From positions 1 to 64,000 of the forward strand of contig NZ_FOKB01000001.1 in NCBI RefSeq assembly GCF_900111895.1: DNA of 64,000 nt, written 5' to 3'. The notes under the pieces were generated by a model. It did no database searches. It was not told the origin of the DNA and was given only the letters and a program-made list of their open reading frames with translations. Positions 32,578 through 41,047 of the stretch are shown piece after piece. Source of the DNA: Pseudomonas simiae. Its GTDB lineage: Bacteria; Pseudomonadota; Gammaproteobacteria; Pseudomonadales; Pseudomonadaceae. Within the stretch, counting starts at the first letter, position 1. Each line of letters opens with the position of its first letter. The position numbers and the translations under genes were made by a program.

Positions 32578-34020
32578 ATGACCGAAGTAGAAGTAAAGAA
32601 AACACAAGAAAGCCTGCAGGATCGCCTGGCTCAAGTCATCGAGCTGCTGCAGCGCCAGCGTGTGGTCGAAGACCTTACGCATCGCCAGGATGGCCCGAAC
32701 AACAACCTGGTCGAAAACCTGGTTCACCGGCAAAACCTCGTTGAGCTGCAACGCAAGCTCGACGACCTGCACTCCGCCGACGTCGCCTACATTCTCGAAG
32801 CCTTGCCGCTGGACGATCGACTGACCCTCTGGCAGTTGGTCAAGGCCGACCGCGACGGCGACATCCTGCTCGAAGTATCCGACTCGGTCCGTGAAACCCT
32901 GATCGCCGACATGGACGATCACGAGCTCTTGGCGGCGGCCAGGGAGATGGACGCCGACGAACTGGCTGACCTGGCCCCCGAACTGCCCCGTGATGTTGTC
33001 CATGAGCTGATGGAAGCCCTCGATGGCCAGCAGCGTGAGCGTGTGCGCTCCGCGTTGTCCTACGACGAGGACCAGGTCGGCGCCCTGATGGACTTCGAGA
33101 TGGTCACCATCCGCGAAGACGTCAGTTTGGAAGTGGTCTTGCGTTACCTGCGTCGTCTCAAAGAGTTGCCGGGTCATACCGACAAGCTGTTCGTGGTCGA
33201 TTACGAAGGCATTCTCAAAGGCGTGTTGCCGATCAAGCGCCTGCTGGTCAACGACCCTGAGAAGAAAGTGGCCGACGTCATGGCCAGCGACCCGGTGAGT
33301 TTCCATCCGGATGAAGACGCGTACGAGGCTGCTCAGGCGTTTGAGCGTTATGACTTGATCTCGGCGCCGGTGGTGGACAAGAACGGCAAGCTGATCGGTC
33401 GTTTGACCATCGATGAAATGGTCGACCTGATTCGTGAAGAGAGTGAGACCGAAGTCCTCAACATGGCAGGTTTGCGTGAAGAGGAAGATATTTTTGCCTC
33501 GGTTTGGCGTTCCCTGCATAACCGTTGGGCGTGGCTGGCCATTAACCTGATCACTGCCTTCATCGCGTCGCGGGTTATTGGACTGTTCGAAGGTTCGATC
33601 GAGAAGCTGGTGGCGCTCGCAGCGCTCATGCCGATTGTGGCCGGGATCGGCGGCAACTCGGGTAACCAGACGATTACCATGATTGTGCGTGCCATGGCGC
33701 TGGACCAAGTGAGTACGGCGAACTCGTCGCGCCTGCTGCGCAAAGAGTTGGCGGTCGGCCTGATCAACGGCCTGGTGTGGGGTGGCGTGATCGGTGTGGT
33801 GGCCTACTTGCTGTATGGCAGTTGGTCGCTCGGCGTGGTGATGACCGCCGCCATGACCCTCAACCTGCTGTTGGCCGCGCTGATGGGGGTGTTAATCCCG
33901 ATGACCCTGGCCCGCCTTGGACGCGACCCGGCAATGGGCGCCAGTGTGATGATCACGGCCATGACCGACAGTGGTGGCTTCTTCATCTTCCTCGGCTTGG
34001 CAACGATCTTCCTGCTCTGA
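32578..34020 (+). CDS. mgtE: Magnesium transporter MgtE
   Basis: A 480-residue inner-membrane Mg2+ channel. The N-terminal cytoplasmic domain has repeated acidic helices (LDDLHSADVAYILEALPLDD), two CBS domains follow (about residues 140-275), then five membrane segments (about 310-478) with the pore signature MPIVAGIGGNSGNQ. The N-terminal and CBS domains sense Mg2+ and close the pore. In P. aeruginosa loss of MgtE raises type III secretion gene expression. Start at 32578 after GGAG. Confidence 0.95.
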   Translation: MTEVEVKKTQESLQDRLAQVIELLQRQRVVEDLTHRQDGPNNNLVENLVHRQNLVELQRKLDDLHSADVAYILEALPLDDRLTLWQLVKADRDGDILLEVSDSVRETLIADMDDHELLAAAREMDADELADLAPELPRDVVHELMEALDGQQRERVRSALSYDEDQVGALMDFEMVTIREDVSLEVVLRYLRRLKELPGHTDKLFVVDYEGILKGVLPIKRLLVNDPEKKVADVMASDPVSFHPDEDAYEAAQAFERYDLISAPVVDKNGKLIGRLTIDEMVDLIREESETEVLNMAGLREEEDIFASVWRSLHNRWAWLAINLITAFIASRVIGLFEGSIEKLVALAALMPIVAGIGGNSGNQTITMIVRAMALDQVSTANSSRLLRKELAVGLINGLVWGGVIGVVAYLLYGSWSLGVVMTAAMTLNLLLAALMGVLIPMTLARLGRDPAMGASVMITAMTDSGGFFIFLGLATIFLL

Positions 34021-34029
34021 TTCCATCCA

Positions 34030-34051
34030 GCGGGGGCAAATCTGCCCCCGC
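34030..34051 (+). terminator. Hairpin after mgtE
   Basis: A 9-bp GCGGGGGCA / TGCCCCCGC stem with a 4-base loop, 10 bases after the stop; the following bases are only partly T-rich. Confidence 0.65.
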
Positions 34052-34081
34052 TTCACACCCTTTTCCCGAATGGCATGCAAA

Positions 34082-34105
34082 AAAAAGCCAGCACATGGCT
34101 GGCTT
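34082..34105 (-). terminator. Terminator of amrZ
   Basis: AGCCAGC / GCTGGCT hairpin followed on the minus strand by a run of T's. Confidence 0.88.
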
Positions 34106-34122
34106 CGGCTTTCAGTTGCAAA

Positions 34123-34449
34123 TCAATTGGCTTCTGCGGCCGCCTCAACGTCGTGCGCGATAAGCGAGACGAGAGCATTTTGCTGGCGGTGGGAGAGCTG
34201 ACGAAAACGCTGCAGCAGTTCGCGTTCGTGCAGCGACAGCTCGGGGCTGTCCAGGCGCATGCTCAACTCGTCGCCCAGCGCACCTTCCTGAATGAGGCTT
34301 TGTTCCAGGCGCGCGATGATTTCGGAGTTCATGCTGCGGTGATGATTGCGAGCCACCTCGGCAATGCGTTCCCGCATTCCGTCTGGCAGACGTACGACGA
34401 ACTTGTCAGCCGTACGGCTGGAATAAATTGCCTGTTTCAATGGGCGCAT
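34123..34449 (-). CDS. amrZ: Ribbon-helix-helix regulator AmrZ
   Basis: A 108-residue Arc-type DNA-binding protein. N-terminal extended arm [17 protein letters not shown], ribbon-helix-helix [16 protein letters not shown] followed by [16 protein letters not shown], and a C-terminal tetramerisation part ending in [16 protein letters not shown]. In pseudomonads AmrZ represses flagellar genes and controls alginate, exopolysaccharide, iron uptake and c-di-GMP genes, so its location close to a flagellar cluster is notable. No good Shine-Dalgarno precedes the ATG; instead a perfect palindrome TAACCGGTTA sits six bases upstream. Confidence 0.95.
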   Translation of the reverse strand: MRPLKQAIYSSRTADKFVVRLPDGMRERIAEVARNHHRSMNSEIIARLEQSLIQEGALGDELSMRLDSPELSLHERELLQRFRQLSHRQQNALVSLIAHDVEAAAEAN

Positions 34450-34835
34450 ATATTTAACCGGTTAGTTCAGGGGAGCGGTTTTTGGAATTGGCCGCAAGAT
34501 GAGTGTTAAGACAAGGCTCACGACCAAAGTTCAACCTGAATTGCAAAGAGGCCGCATCATGCCTCAGATTTGACATTTCCTTGGCGTCAATTCTGTGACA
34601 AATATTGAACTGCCTAAAGGCTTTATGCCAGCACTCATTTGCATTTTTGCGGACTGGTTGGAAAACTTTGCCACCCGTGAAGCTTCACGGGAACTTCCCG
34701 TAAGTCCATGCCACCACAGGGTTTGAGGCCGCACATCCTATAGCAAAGTGGCCTTTTGCCCTTAACTTTAAGACTAGTGGCAATTTGCCGATTAGCGAGG
34801 CTGAGGCGACATAAGGTAGGGGGAGGGGCAGGGCG
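34450..34835. promoter_or_regulatory. amrZ upstream region with overlapping inverted repeats
   Basis: Contains the palindrome TAACCGGTTA (34455-34464), and two inverted repeats that share an arm: CCCGTGAAGCTTCACGGG (34674-34691, a perfect 18-base palindrome) and ACGGGAA-C-TTCCCGT (34687-34701). The shared arm means only one hairpin can form at a time. No gene is visible. Confidence 0.5.
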
Positions 34836-35015
34836 TTAGCGCAGGACTGGATCGAATTTGATGCGTCGACCCATGATCAAGGTGAGCAGCGATAGGCTGG
34901 CGAACACGCCGCTGGCAATGAAGGCCGTCGTTTGGCTGTCTGAGGGTTCGGCGTTCAAGCCCAGAATGCCTGTTACGGCGGTCAGGCACAAAAACAGCCA
35001 GGCAAATTTGTTCAT
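34836..35015 (-). CDS. Small two-segment membrane protein
   Basis: A 59-residue protein starting MNKFAWLFLCLTAVTGILGL, then a polar stretch, then a second hydrophobic segment FIASGVFASLSLLTLIMG and a basic end GRRIKFDPVLR. The start follows GAGGAA. I do not recognise the family. It lies 10 bases after the stop of the next small gene upstream, so the two form an operon behind a sigma-54 promoter. Confidence 0.7.
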   Translation of the reverse strand: MNKFAWLFLCLTAVTGILGLNAEPSDSQTTAFIASGVFASLSLLTLIMGRRIKFDPVLR

Positions 35016-35025
35016 CAGAGGTTCC

Positions 35026-35259
35026 TCAGAAAACCCAGTGTTCAGAAGCGGGTGCGGACTGAGTGTCTTGGGTCAGGCGTACAGGCGATTGCGCAGTCGG
35101 TGTCATCACCGCCAGTTGCGGGCGTTGTTGCAAGTGATGGGGCACTGCCTGGCTGATCTGTGCGGGATCGTTGCTGCCTGTCGATTGAAAATGAAACATC
35201 AGCAATGCAGCCAAGGCTACGGTGTTGAGGGCTAACAGAAGGGCACTGTTCATGGTCAT
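35026..35259 (-). CDS. Small protein with N-terminal membrane anchor
   Basis: A 77-residue protein (75 if the second ATG is used), with one hydrophobic N-terminal segment NSALLLALNTVALAALLMF and a polar, Gln/Pro-rich remainder (PHHLQQRPQLAVMTPTAQSP), probably in the periplasm. GGAG precedes the first ATG by three bases and the second by nine, so the second start (35253) is quite possible. The family was not recognised. Confidence 0.65.
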   Translation of the reverse strand: MTMNSALLLALNTVALAALLMFHFQSTGSNDPAQISQAVPHHLQQRPQLAVMTPTAQSPVRLTQDTQSAPASEHWVF

Positions 35260-35578
35260 GTTCTCCGCTTAACGCCGTGGCTTATTGGGTTTGTAGGAGA
35301 ACTGTTGCAGGTGTCGTGCCAATCTAATAACTCAATAAAATCAGATAGTTGAGTCTACTTTAAAGCCCTGAAAGGTTGCAATTTGCAATGGTGGCGTTTT
35401 GGTGGAGTGCATTTTGCACGATAGGTTCAAGGGCCCGTGTTTCCGGGGCCGATTCACGATTAATCAGGCAGTTATCGGCCTACACTCAAAAAGCCCACGG
35501 ACGACATGACAAAACCCACCTCGGCCGTTAACATGCACGCCGTCCGTCGCCACACTCACAGCACGACGGCTGTCATTT
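35260..35578. other. Intergenic region between the small-protein operon and tRNA-Arg
   Basis: Holds the sigma-54 motif at 35306-35321 and an AT-rich stretch upstream of it (35321-35360) that could bind IHF or an activator. No gene is visible in the remainder. Confidence 0.5.
35306..35321 (-). promoter_or_regulatory. Sigma-54 promoter of the small-protein operon
   Basis: Minus-strand TGGCACGACACCTGCA: GG and GC are 12 bases apart as required for -24/-12, and TGGCACG matches the consensus completely. The start of transcription would be near 35295, 36 bases before the first ATG. Confidence 0.75.
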
Positions 35579-35655
35579 GTCCCAGTAGCTCAATTGGATA
35601 GAGCATCCCCCTCCTAAGGGGAAGGTTGGCCGTTCGAACCGGCCCTGGGACACCA
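35579..35655 (+). tRNA. tRNA-Arg (CCU)
   Basis: A 77-base tRNA; acceptor GTCCCAG/CTGGGAC, anticodon CCT in CCCCCTCCTAAGGGG, T arm GGCCGTTCGAACCGGCC, CCA encoded. Its last ten bases TGGGACACCA are repeated three bases further on (35659-35668). Confidence 0.96.
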
Positions 35656-35675
35656 CATTGGGACACCAGATACAA

Positions 35676-35709
35676 GGCCCCGCACAGTTCCTTCTGGCGG
35701 GGCTTTTTT
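35676..35709 (+). terminator. Terminator of tRNA-Arg(CCU)
   Basis: GGCCCCGC / GCGGGGC hairpin followed by six T's. Confidence 0.88.
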
Positions 35710-35937
35710 GTGGGCGCTTTCCGAAGATGAGTCGAACCTTGCCTGGGTTCTGGGTTCACACCACTGGCATCGTGTATTTATAGCAATCTGTGTATCCCGC
35801 GAGCAGCCGGACAGCGTCTGAGTCTTTAAGCAAAATAATCCCCGGAAACAGCGCCTACCGCCTGTCCGGACCCAGTCACCCCGGACTATCATGCCGATAG
35901 CCCTGTCTCTCACCGCAAGGAGCCGCTCGGAACGCCG

Positions 35938-37323
35938 ATGCGCCAGATCTGGAAATCTTTTCGAGCCCTTTATTTCGCCTCCTTGATGATGCTGATCGGC
36001 TCCGGCCTGCTCAGTACTTATCTGGCATTGCGCCTGGCGGCCGACCACGTCGACAGCCTGTGGGTCGGTGCGCTGATGGCGGCCAACTATTTTGGCCTGG
36101 TCCTGGGCGGCAAGATCGGGCACCGCCTGATTGCCCGGGTCGGGCATATTCGTGCTTACGCCACCTGTGCCGGGATCGTCGGCGCGGCGGTGTTGGGCCA
36201 CGGCCTGGTCGACTGGCTGCCGGCCTGGATCGTGCTGCGGATAATCGTGGGCCTGGGCATGATGTGCCAGTACATGGTCATCGAGAGCTGGCTCAATGAG
36301 CAGGCCGACGCCAAGCAGCGTGGTGTGGTGTTCAGCGGCTATATGATCGCGTCCTACTTGGGCCTGGTGCTCGGCCAACTGATCCTGGTCATGCACCCTC
36401 AGCTCGGTCTTGAATTGCTGATGCTGGTCGCGCTGTGCTTTGCCCTGTGCCTGGTGCCGGTGGCCATGACGCGACGGATTCACCCGGCGCCTCTGCATCC
36501 TGCGCCGATGGAGCCGCGCTTCTTTATCAAGCGCGTGCCGCAGTCGCTGAGTACTGTGCTTGGGGCGGGGTTGATCGTCGGTTCGTTCTACGGTCTGGCG
36601 CCGCTGTACGCTTCTCAACAGGGCTTGACCACCGAGCAAGTGGGCCTGTTCATGGGTAGCTGCATTTTTGCCGGGCTGGTGGTGCAGTGGCCATTGGGCT
36701 GGCTGTCGGACCGCTATGATCGCGCGCTGCTGATCCGCTGCTTTGCCCTGTGCCTTGCAGTGGCGGCGTTGCCGCTGGCGATATTGACCCAGGTGCCGCT
36801 GGAAGTGCTGTTTGTCGCGGGCTTCGTCTGCTCCCTGGTGCAGTTCTGTCTTTATCCGCTGGCGGTAGCGTTCTCCAACGACCATGTGGAAGGTGATCGC
36901 CGTGTATCGCTCACGGCCATGCTGCTGGTGACCTACGGCGTCGGCGCCAGTATCGGGCCGTTGCTCGCCGGTGTGGTGATGAAGCTGTTCGGCAGCCAGA
37001 TGCTGTATGCGTTTTTCAGCCTGTGTGCGTTGATCCTGGTGTGGCGTATTCGGCCCAAAGCGGTGACCAACCTGCATCAGGTGGACGATGCACCGTTGCA
37101 CCACGTGGCGATGCCCGACAGCATGTCCAGCTCGCCGTTGGTAGCGGCACTTGATCCGCGGGTGGATGAGGCGGTGGTGCAGGAGCAAATGCAAACTCCG
37201 GTCCCGGAACCTGAGCCGGAAGCCGAGCCGGCCCCAGAAGTGGAGGAGCCACCCTTTGTCGGGCCGCCTGAGCCTGTGGGGCCAGACGAGCATCCTCACG
37301 ACTTGAGCAGGGCGCGCCCCTGA
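35938..37323 (+). CDS. Major facilitator superfamily transporter
   Basis: A 461-residue inner-membrane protein with about 12 hydrophobic segments in residues 1-385, resembling YcaD-type MFS permeases (LMAANYFGLVLGGKIGHRLI, IVGLGMMCQYMVIESWLNEQ, GWLSDRYDRALLIRC). It has an unusual cytoplasmic tail of about 75 residues rich in Pro and Glu (VPEPEPEAEPAPEVEEPP). The substrate is unknown. AAGGAG lies 15 bases before the ATG, rather far, so the start is not certain. It converges on ycgR with a shared bidirectional terminator. Confidence 0.85.
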   Translation: MRQIWKSFRALYFASLMMLIGSGLLSTYLALRLAADHVDSLWVGALMAANYFGLVLGGKIGHRLIARVGHIRAYATCAGIVGAAVLGHGLVDWLPAWIVLRIIVGLGMMCQYMVIESWLNEQADAKQRGVVFSGYMIASYLGLVLGQLILVMHPQLGLELLMLVALCFALCLVPVAMTRRIHPAPLHPAPMEPRFFIKRVPQSLSTVLGAGLIVGSFYGLAPLYASQQGLTTEQVGLFMGSCIFAGLVVQWPLGWLSDRYDRALLIRCFALCLAVAALPLAILTQVPLEVLFVAGFVCSLVQFCLYPLAVAFSNDHVEGDRRVSLTAMLLVTYGVGASIGPLLAGVVMKLFGSQMLYAFFSLCALILVWRIRPKAVTNLHQVDDAPLHHVAMPDSMSSSPLVAALDPRVDEAVVQEQMQTPVPEPEPEAEPAPEVEEPPFVGPPEPVGPDEHPHDLSRARP

Positions 37324-37327
37324 ATGC

Positions 37328-37365
37328 AAAACGGGCAGATCCCATCAGGATCTGCCCGTTTTTTT
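37328..37365. terminator. Bidirectional terminator between the MFS gene and ycgR
   Basis: A perfect 15-bp stem AAAACGGGCAGATCC / GGATCTGCCCGTTTT with A's on one side and T's on the other. Confidence 0.93.
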
Positions 37366-37383
37366 TGCCGCGATCGTTAAGTG

Positions 37384-38133
37384 TTAAAAATCGTCGTCTT
37401 TGTCGAAGCGACGTGCTTCGCGTTGCAGTTGGTACACGAACCGCTCGACTTGGCGCTGCACCAAGCCGCTCATGTTGTGGAAGCGCACGCCGGCGAAGGT
37501 CGTGTTGATCTTCTCTTCGAAATGCAGGTAACGCAGTTCGACAGCGGTGGTCATGCTGCCAAAGGGCAGGGCGGCGATAAAACGGTCATAGACCTGGCCC
37601 AGTTGCAGTCGCTCGGAGATATCCCCTTCAAAGCGCAATTTGCAGCCAGTGGCGGAAATATCCAGCAGCTTGCCGCTGATAGGCGCCTTGAGCTTCTCGC
37701 CACCCAGCTCGATGTTGACCAGTTGTGCCAGCTTCAAGGCGGCGCGGAAGGCATTGCGGCGCTGATGGTAGACCACTTCGTCGGGCAGGCTGCCGGTGTA
37801 GATGCGGTGGCCGTCCTTTTCGCTGATGCTCAGGCTGCCGTTGCTTTCCCAGGCAACGCGTACACCCTCGTGGAAGCCTTCGATGCGGAAGGGTTCACCG
37901 TTTTCCAGGTAGCGTTCGCCGTCACGGGGGATCATTTCATCCAAGGCCAGGGTGCCGCTGTCCCGATTGACGTCCACCAGGTAGCTCTGGAAGCGCTGGC
38001 TGCGTTCATGGAAGGTGATGATCAGCGGGTCATGGCTGTCTTGCAGCATCCGCAAAGTGCTGGCGATTTCCAGAGGGGTGGTGAGGACCTTGGGTGGCTG
38101 CGGAGCATCTTCCGCATTAAGGGCGTTGAACAC
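37384..38133 (-). CDS. ycgR: Flagellar brake protein YcgR (PilZ domain)
   Basis: A 249-residue cyclic-di-GMP effector that slows the flagellar motor. N-terminal YcgR domain ([20 protein letters not shown]) and C-terminal PilZ domain with the two c-di-GMP motifs: RRNAFR (RxxxR) and DISATG (DxSxxG). I place the start at GTG 38133 ([12 protein letters not shown]) behind GGAAGAA; an upstream ATG at 38181 adds 16 residues that do not look like the family. Follows flgM and flgN on the same strand. Confidence 0.92.
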   Translation of the reverse strand: MFNALNAEDAPQPPKVLTTPLEIASTLRMLQDSHDPLIITFHERSQRFQSYLVDVNRDSGTLALDEMIPRDGERYLENGEPFRIEGFHEGVRVAWESNGSLSISEKDGHRIYTGSLPDEVVYHQRRNAFRAALKLAQLVNIELGGEKLKAPISGKLLDISATGCKLRFEGDISERLQLGQVYDRFIAALPFGSMTTAVELRYLHFEEKINTTFAGVRFHNMSGLVQRQVERFVYQLQREARRFDKDDDF

Positions 38134-38229
38134 GGTTCTTCCATCTCCAGACAAAATACGACTACACGCAAGAGCGGGCATTTTGCCAGTATGTGGCGCG
38201 CCTTGGATAGGTCGCGCTGTAATCCGGCG

Positions 38230-38700
38230 TCAGGCTTGGCTGCGGGTGCTTGGCTTGACCAGACGCGAGGTGGAGCCTTGAGCGTTGTAAAGCGCCGGGG
38301 GCTCGCCGCCGTGAAGTATGCGCAACTGGTTGGCGGTCGTGGCTTGCTGAAGCTGGATCGACTGACCGTTGAGCAGGTTGGCTTCCTGGCACTGGGTGAG
38401 CAATTGATTGAGTTCTTTGCTCTGGGCCAGCAATTGATCGCCAACCGTGGAGTGGCTGGCCAACTGTGCCAGGCCGTCATGGTCTGCCGGCAGGCCCAGG
38501 CTGGTCAGGATCTGGCTGCGTTTCTTGCCGTGCTGTTCCAGCAGGACAATCAGCGATTGCTTGCGCGCCAGGATTTCTTCCAACAGGGGCATGTCTCGGC
38601 CGTAGAGGGCCAGGGATTCCTCCCTGAGCAGCTCGAGCAGCTGTTGTGTCGGCGCTAGATCATCAATGATCAGTTGAAGCAGATTTTCGTCGTGATGCAT
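38230..38700 (-). CDS. flgN: Flagella synthesis chaperone FlgN
   Basis: A 156-residue largely helical protein (NLLQLIIDDLAPTQQLLELL; LEEILARKQSLIVLLEQHGK) typical of FlgN, the cytoplasmic chaperone for the hook-filament junction proteins FlgK and FlgL. Position directly after flgM supports the name. An AAGG ribosome site precedes the start. Confidence 0.9.
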   Translation of the reverse strand: MHHDENLLQLIIDDLAPTQQLLELLREESLALYGRDMPLLEEILARKQSLIVLLEQHGKKRSQILTSLGLPADHDGLAQLASHSTVGDQLLAQSKELNQLLTQCQEANLLNGQSIQLQQATTANQLRILHGGEPPALYNAQGSTSRLVKPSTRSQA

Positions 38701-38748
38701 GGCTGGCCTTGGGGTTTAAGCGTCCAAAAGCCCGGCGCAGGCCTTTGC

Positions 38749-39072
38749 CTAGCGCTCGGCTTCGAAATTAAGCAGCTTGCTGGCTACACGGTTGCTGTCG
38801 ACTTGATAGCTGCCATCGGCGATTGCCTGTTTCAATTCGGCCACACGGGCTTTATTGACCACCGGTTGATCGCGCAGCGAGTCAGTGACCTTCTGCAACT
38901 GTTGAGCCTCATTGCTCAGGTGTACGGATTCCCCGCTCTGGCTGGCGCTGGCCTGTTCCGCCTTGGCAGGCAGTGGCTGGGCCTTGGCTTCTACGCTGTC
39001 CTTGGTGCCAGTAGCTCGCGTAGGAGCCGACGTGGTCGGGGTGTTATTTAAACGACTGAAATCGATGACCAT
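38749..39072 (-). CDS. flgM: Anti-sigma-28 factor FlgM
   Basis: A 107-residue protein; the N-terminus [17 protein letters not shown] and the C-terminal sigma-binding part VADLKQAI-like ([20 protein letters not shown]) fit FlgM, which holds FliA until the hook is complete and FlgM is exported. Start at 39072 after AGAGG. A sigma-28 promoter lies 38-64 bases upstream. Confidence 0.94.
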   Translation of the reverse strand: MVIDFSRLNNTPTTSAPTRATGTKDSVEAKAQPLPAKAEQASASQSGESVHLSNEAQQLQKVTDSLRDQPVVNKARVAELKQAIADGSYQVDSNRVASKLLNFEAER

Positions 39073-39109
39073 GATCAAAAAACCTCTGGGTATTTGGACG
39101 CTTGCCATG

Positions 39110-39136
39110 TTTTCGGCCATACCCGGACAAACTTTA
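39110..39136 (-). promoter_or_regulatory. Sigma-28 (FliA) promoter of flgM
   Basis: Minus strand TAAAGTTT (39129-39136), 11-base spacer, GCCGAAAA (39110-39117), very close to the TAAAGTTT-N11-GCCGATAA consensus. Confidence 0.85.
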
Positions 39137-39213
39137 GGCGCGAATGACAATAAATCTCCGCACGGCACTTCTCATGCACAGTGTAGGAAAACCCAGCGTC
39201 CTGTACCAGTAAT

Positions 39214-39978
39214 CTATAACGCGACCTCGACTTGCCCTGGGGCTGTCACCCGCGCTTTGATCACGCGGTTGGAGTTGAGGTTCTTGACGCGAATCTGTTC
39301 GCTCATGCCGCCGTTGGACAGCGCTTCCCCCGGCATCTTCACTTGAAGCGTACCGCTGCTGGCGGAAATCACCACTTGGTCGCCCTTGCGAATCACCTCG
39401 GCTTGCTCAAGATGCACCAGAGTGATGACTTGGTCAGTGACCACTGGTCGGGTCAATTTTTGCCCGATGGCCTGGTCGAGGGACGTCAGGTAGCCCTGGC
39501 TGATCATGCTGATGTCGCGTTCGCGTAGTACAACGTCCTCAAGATCGATGATCCCGGTGCGCTTGAGTGGGCGAGCCACCACCACTACATCACGGAACAG
39601 CTTCACCTGGGCCGGCACGAACACCGTCCAGGGCGAGGCGCCGTCGCAGCGCACCTTGACCGTCACCCGGCCAATCGGCTGAGCGGGGCTTTCCAGGGTG
39701 GCTGTCAATTCCTTGTCGCACTTTGGCATGCGCAAGCGCGGGTCCAGTTGGTTGACCTGGATTTCATAACGCCCCGGTGTCTGGGTGGTCGCCAGATAAT
39801 CTTCTACAGTGAACTCAAGAAAGCCTTGGGTGACGCCGATAAGTAGATCAGGCAAGGTGACGTTGTCCGCACGGGCCGTAGTGCCCAGGCCTAGGGCAAG
39901 CAACACCAGCGGTGCGCAGAGCAATCTGCGAAACCGTGTCAGGATGGGGCGTCGGGAAACTGTCGTTTTAATATCCAT
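39214..39978 (-). CDS. flgA: Flagellar P-ring assembly chaperone FlgA
   Basis: A 254-residue periplasmic protein. Signal sequence with basic start MDIKTTVSRRPILTRFRR then LLCAPLVLLALGLGTTARA; mature SAF/ChapFlgA domain with LKRTGIIDLEDVVLRERDIS, LDQAIGQKLTRPVVTDQVI and a C-terminal MSEQIRVKNLNSNRVIKARV typical of FlgA. It chaperones FlgI during P-ring assembly. A sigma-54 motif ends 12 bases before the start, so the mRNA would have almost no leader. Confidence 0.94.
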   Translation of the reverse strand: MDIKTTVSRRPILTRFRRLLCAPLVLLALGLGTTARADNVTLPDLLIGVTQGFLEFTVEDYLATTQTPGRYEIQVNQLDPRLRMPKCDKELTATLESPAQPIGRVTVKVRCDGASPWTVFVPAQVKLFRDVVVVARPLKRTGIIDLEDVVLRERDISMISQGYLTSLDQAIGQKLTRPVVTDQVITLVHLEQAEVIRKGDQVVISASSGTLQVKMPGEALSNGGMSEQIRVKNLNSNRVIKARVTAPGQVEVAL

Positions 39979-39989
39979 GACCAATAAAT

Positions 39990-40005
39990 AGCAAAGGCCG
40001 TGCCG
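39990..40005 (-). promoter_or_regulatory. Sigma-54 promoter of flgA
   Basis: Minus strand CGGCACGGCCTTTGCT: GG and GC 12 bases apart; close to TGGCACG-N4-TTGCT. Predicted +1 about 39979, next to the flgA ATG at 39978. Confidence 0.7.
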
Positions 40006-40070
40006 TTTAGCGTTGGTGCGCGTCACTGCCCTTATAGGTATGGCCAAAGGTTCAGCGTGGGAGTCAAGGC

Positions 40071-41003
40071 ATGGCAGGAGTAATGGATTCAGTAAACCAG
40101 CGCACACAGCTGGTAGGGCAGAATCGCCTGGAGTTGTTGCTTTTTCGCCTGGATGGCAAGCAGCTGTATGGCATCAACGTGTTCAAGGTGCGGGAAGTGC
40201 TGCAATGCCCCAAGTTGACGATCATGCCCAAGTCCAGCCCGGTGGTGTGTGGCGTTGCCAACATCCGTGGTGCGACGATCCCGATTCTTGACCTGGCCCT
40301 GGCCACGGGTTCGGCAGGATTGCAGGACCGTGAGAGCCCGTTCGTTATCATTACCGAGTACAACACCAAGACCCAGGGTTTTCTGGTGCGCTCGGTGGAG
40401 CGCATCGTCAACATGAACTGGGAAGAGATCCATCCGCCGCCCAAGGGCACCGGTCGCGATCACTACCTCACGGCGGTGACACGGGTGGATAACCAGTTGG
40501 TGGAAATCATCGACGTGGAGAAGATCCTCGCCGAAGTGGCGCCGACCTCGGAAACGATTTCCGTGGGGGTGGTGGACGCCGAAACCGCGCACAAGGCCGT
40601 TTCCCTGCGGGTGCTGACGGTGGACGACTCCTCGGTGGCGCGTAAACAGGTGACCCGTTGCCTGCAGACCGTCGGCGTGGAGGTAGTGGCCCTCAACGAC
40701 GGTCGCCAAGCGTTGGATTACCTGCGCAAGCTGGTGGACGACGGCAAGAAGCCGGAAGAAGAATTCTTGATGATGATCTCCGACATCGAGATGCCGGAAA
40801 TGGACGGCTACACCCTCACGGCCGAGATACGCAACGATCCACGCATGCAAAAATTGCACATCATCCTGCATACTTCGTTGTCGGGGGTATTCAACCAGGC
40901 GATGGTCAAGAAGGTCGGTGCCGATGACTTCCTGGCCAAATTCCGTCCTGATGACCTGGCATCCCGGGTAGTCGACCGGATCAAGGCAGCAGATCACGGC
41001 TAG
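40071..41003 (+). CDS. cheV: Chemotaxis coupling/response regulator CheV
   Basis: A 310-residue protein with an N-terminal CheW domain (about 10-155: LELLLFRLDGKQLYGINVFK, VVCGVANIRGATIPILDLAL) and a C-terminal receiver (about 180-305: VDDSSVARKQ, phospho-acceptor Asp in MISDIEMPEMDGY, Lys in DFLAKFRPDD). It couples chemoreceptors to CheA and may buffer phosphate. Divergent from flgA; cheR follows 44 bases later. Confidence 0.94.
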   Translation: MAGVMDSVNQRTQLVGQNRLELLLFRLDGKQLYGINVFKVREVLQCPKLTIMPKSSPVVCGVANIRGATIPILDLALATGSAGLQDRESPFVIITEYNTKTQGFLVRSVERIVNMNWEEIHPPPKGTGRDHYLTAVTRVDNQLVEIIDVEKILAEVAPTSETISVGVVDAETAHKAVSLRVLTVDDSSVARKQVTRCLQTVGVEVVALNDGRQALDYLRKLVDDGKKPEEEFLMMISDIEMPEMDGYTLTAEIRNDPRMQKLHIILHTSLSGVFNQAMVKKVGADDFLAKFRPDDLASRVVDRIKAADHG

Positions 41004-41047
41004 GGGGCATTTCCCCTGGCGGTCACACGATTTAAGAGGCGGTATCA

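Noticed and set aside
34858..35235. A 125-codon plus-strand frame across the two small membrane-protein genes
   Set aside because: The minus-strand genes have ribosome sites, hydrophobic segments and a sigma-54 promoter; the plus frame has none of these.
35614..37329. A 571-codon minus-strand frame opposite the MFS gene, running into the tRNA-Arg(CCU)
   Set aside because: Overlaps a tRNA and a transporter with clear membrane segments; His/Gln/Arg-rich shadow.
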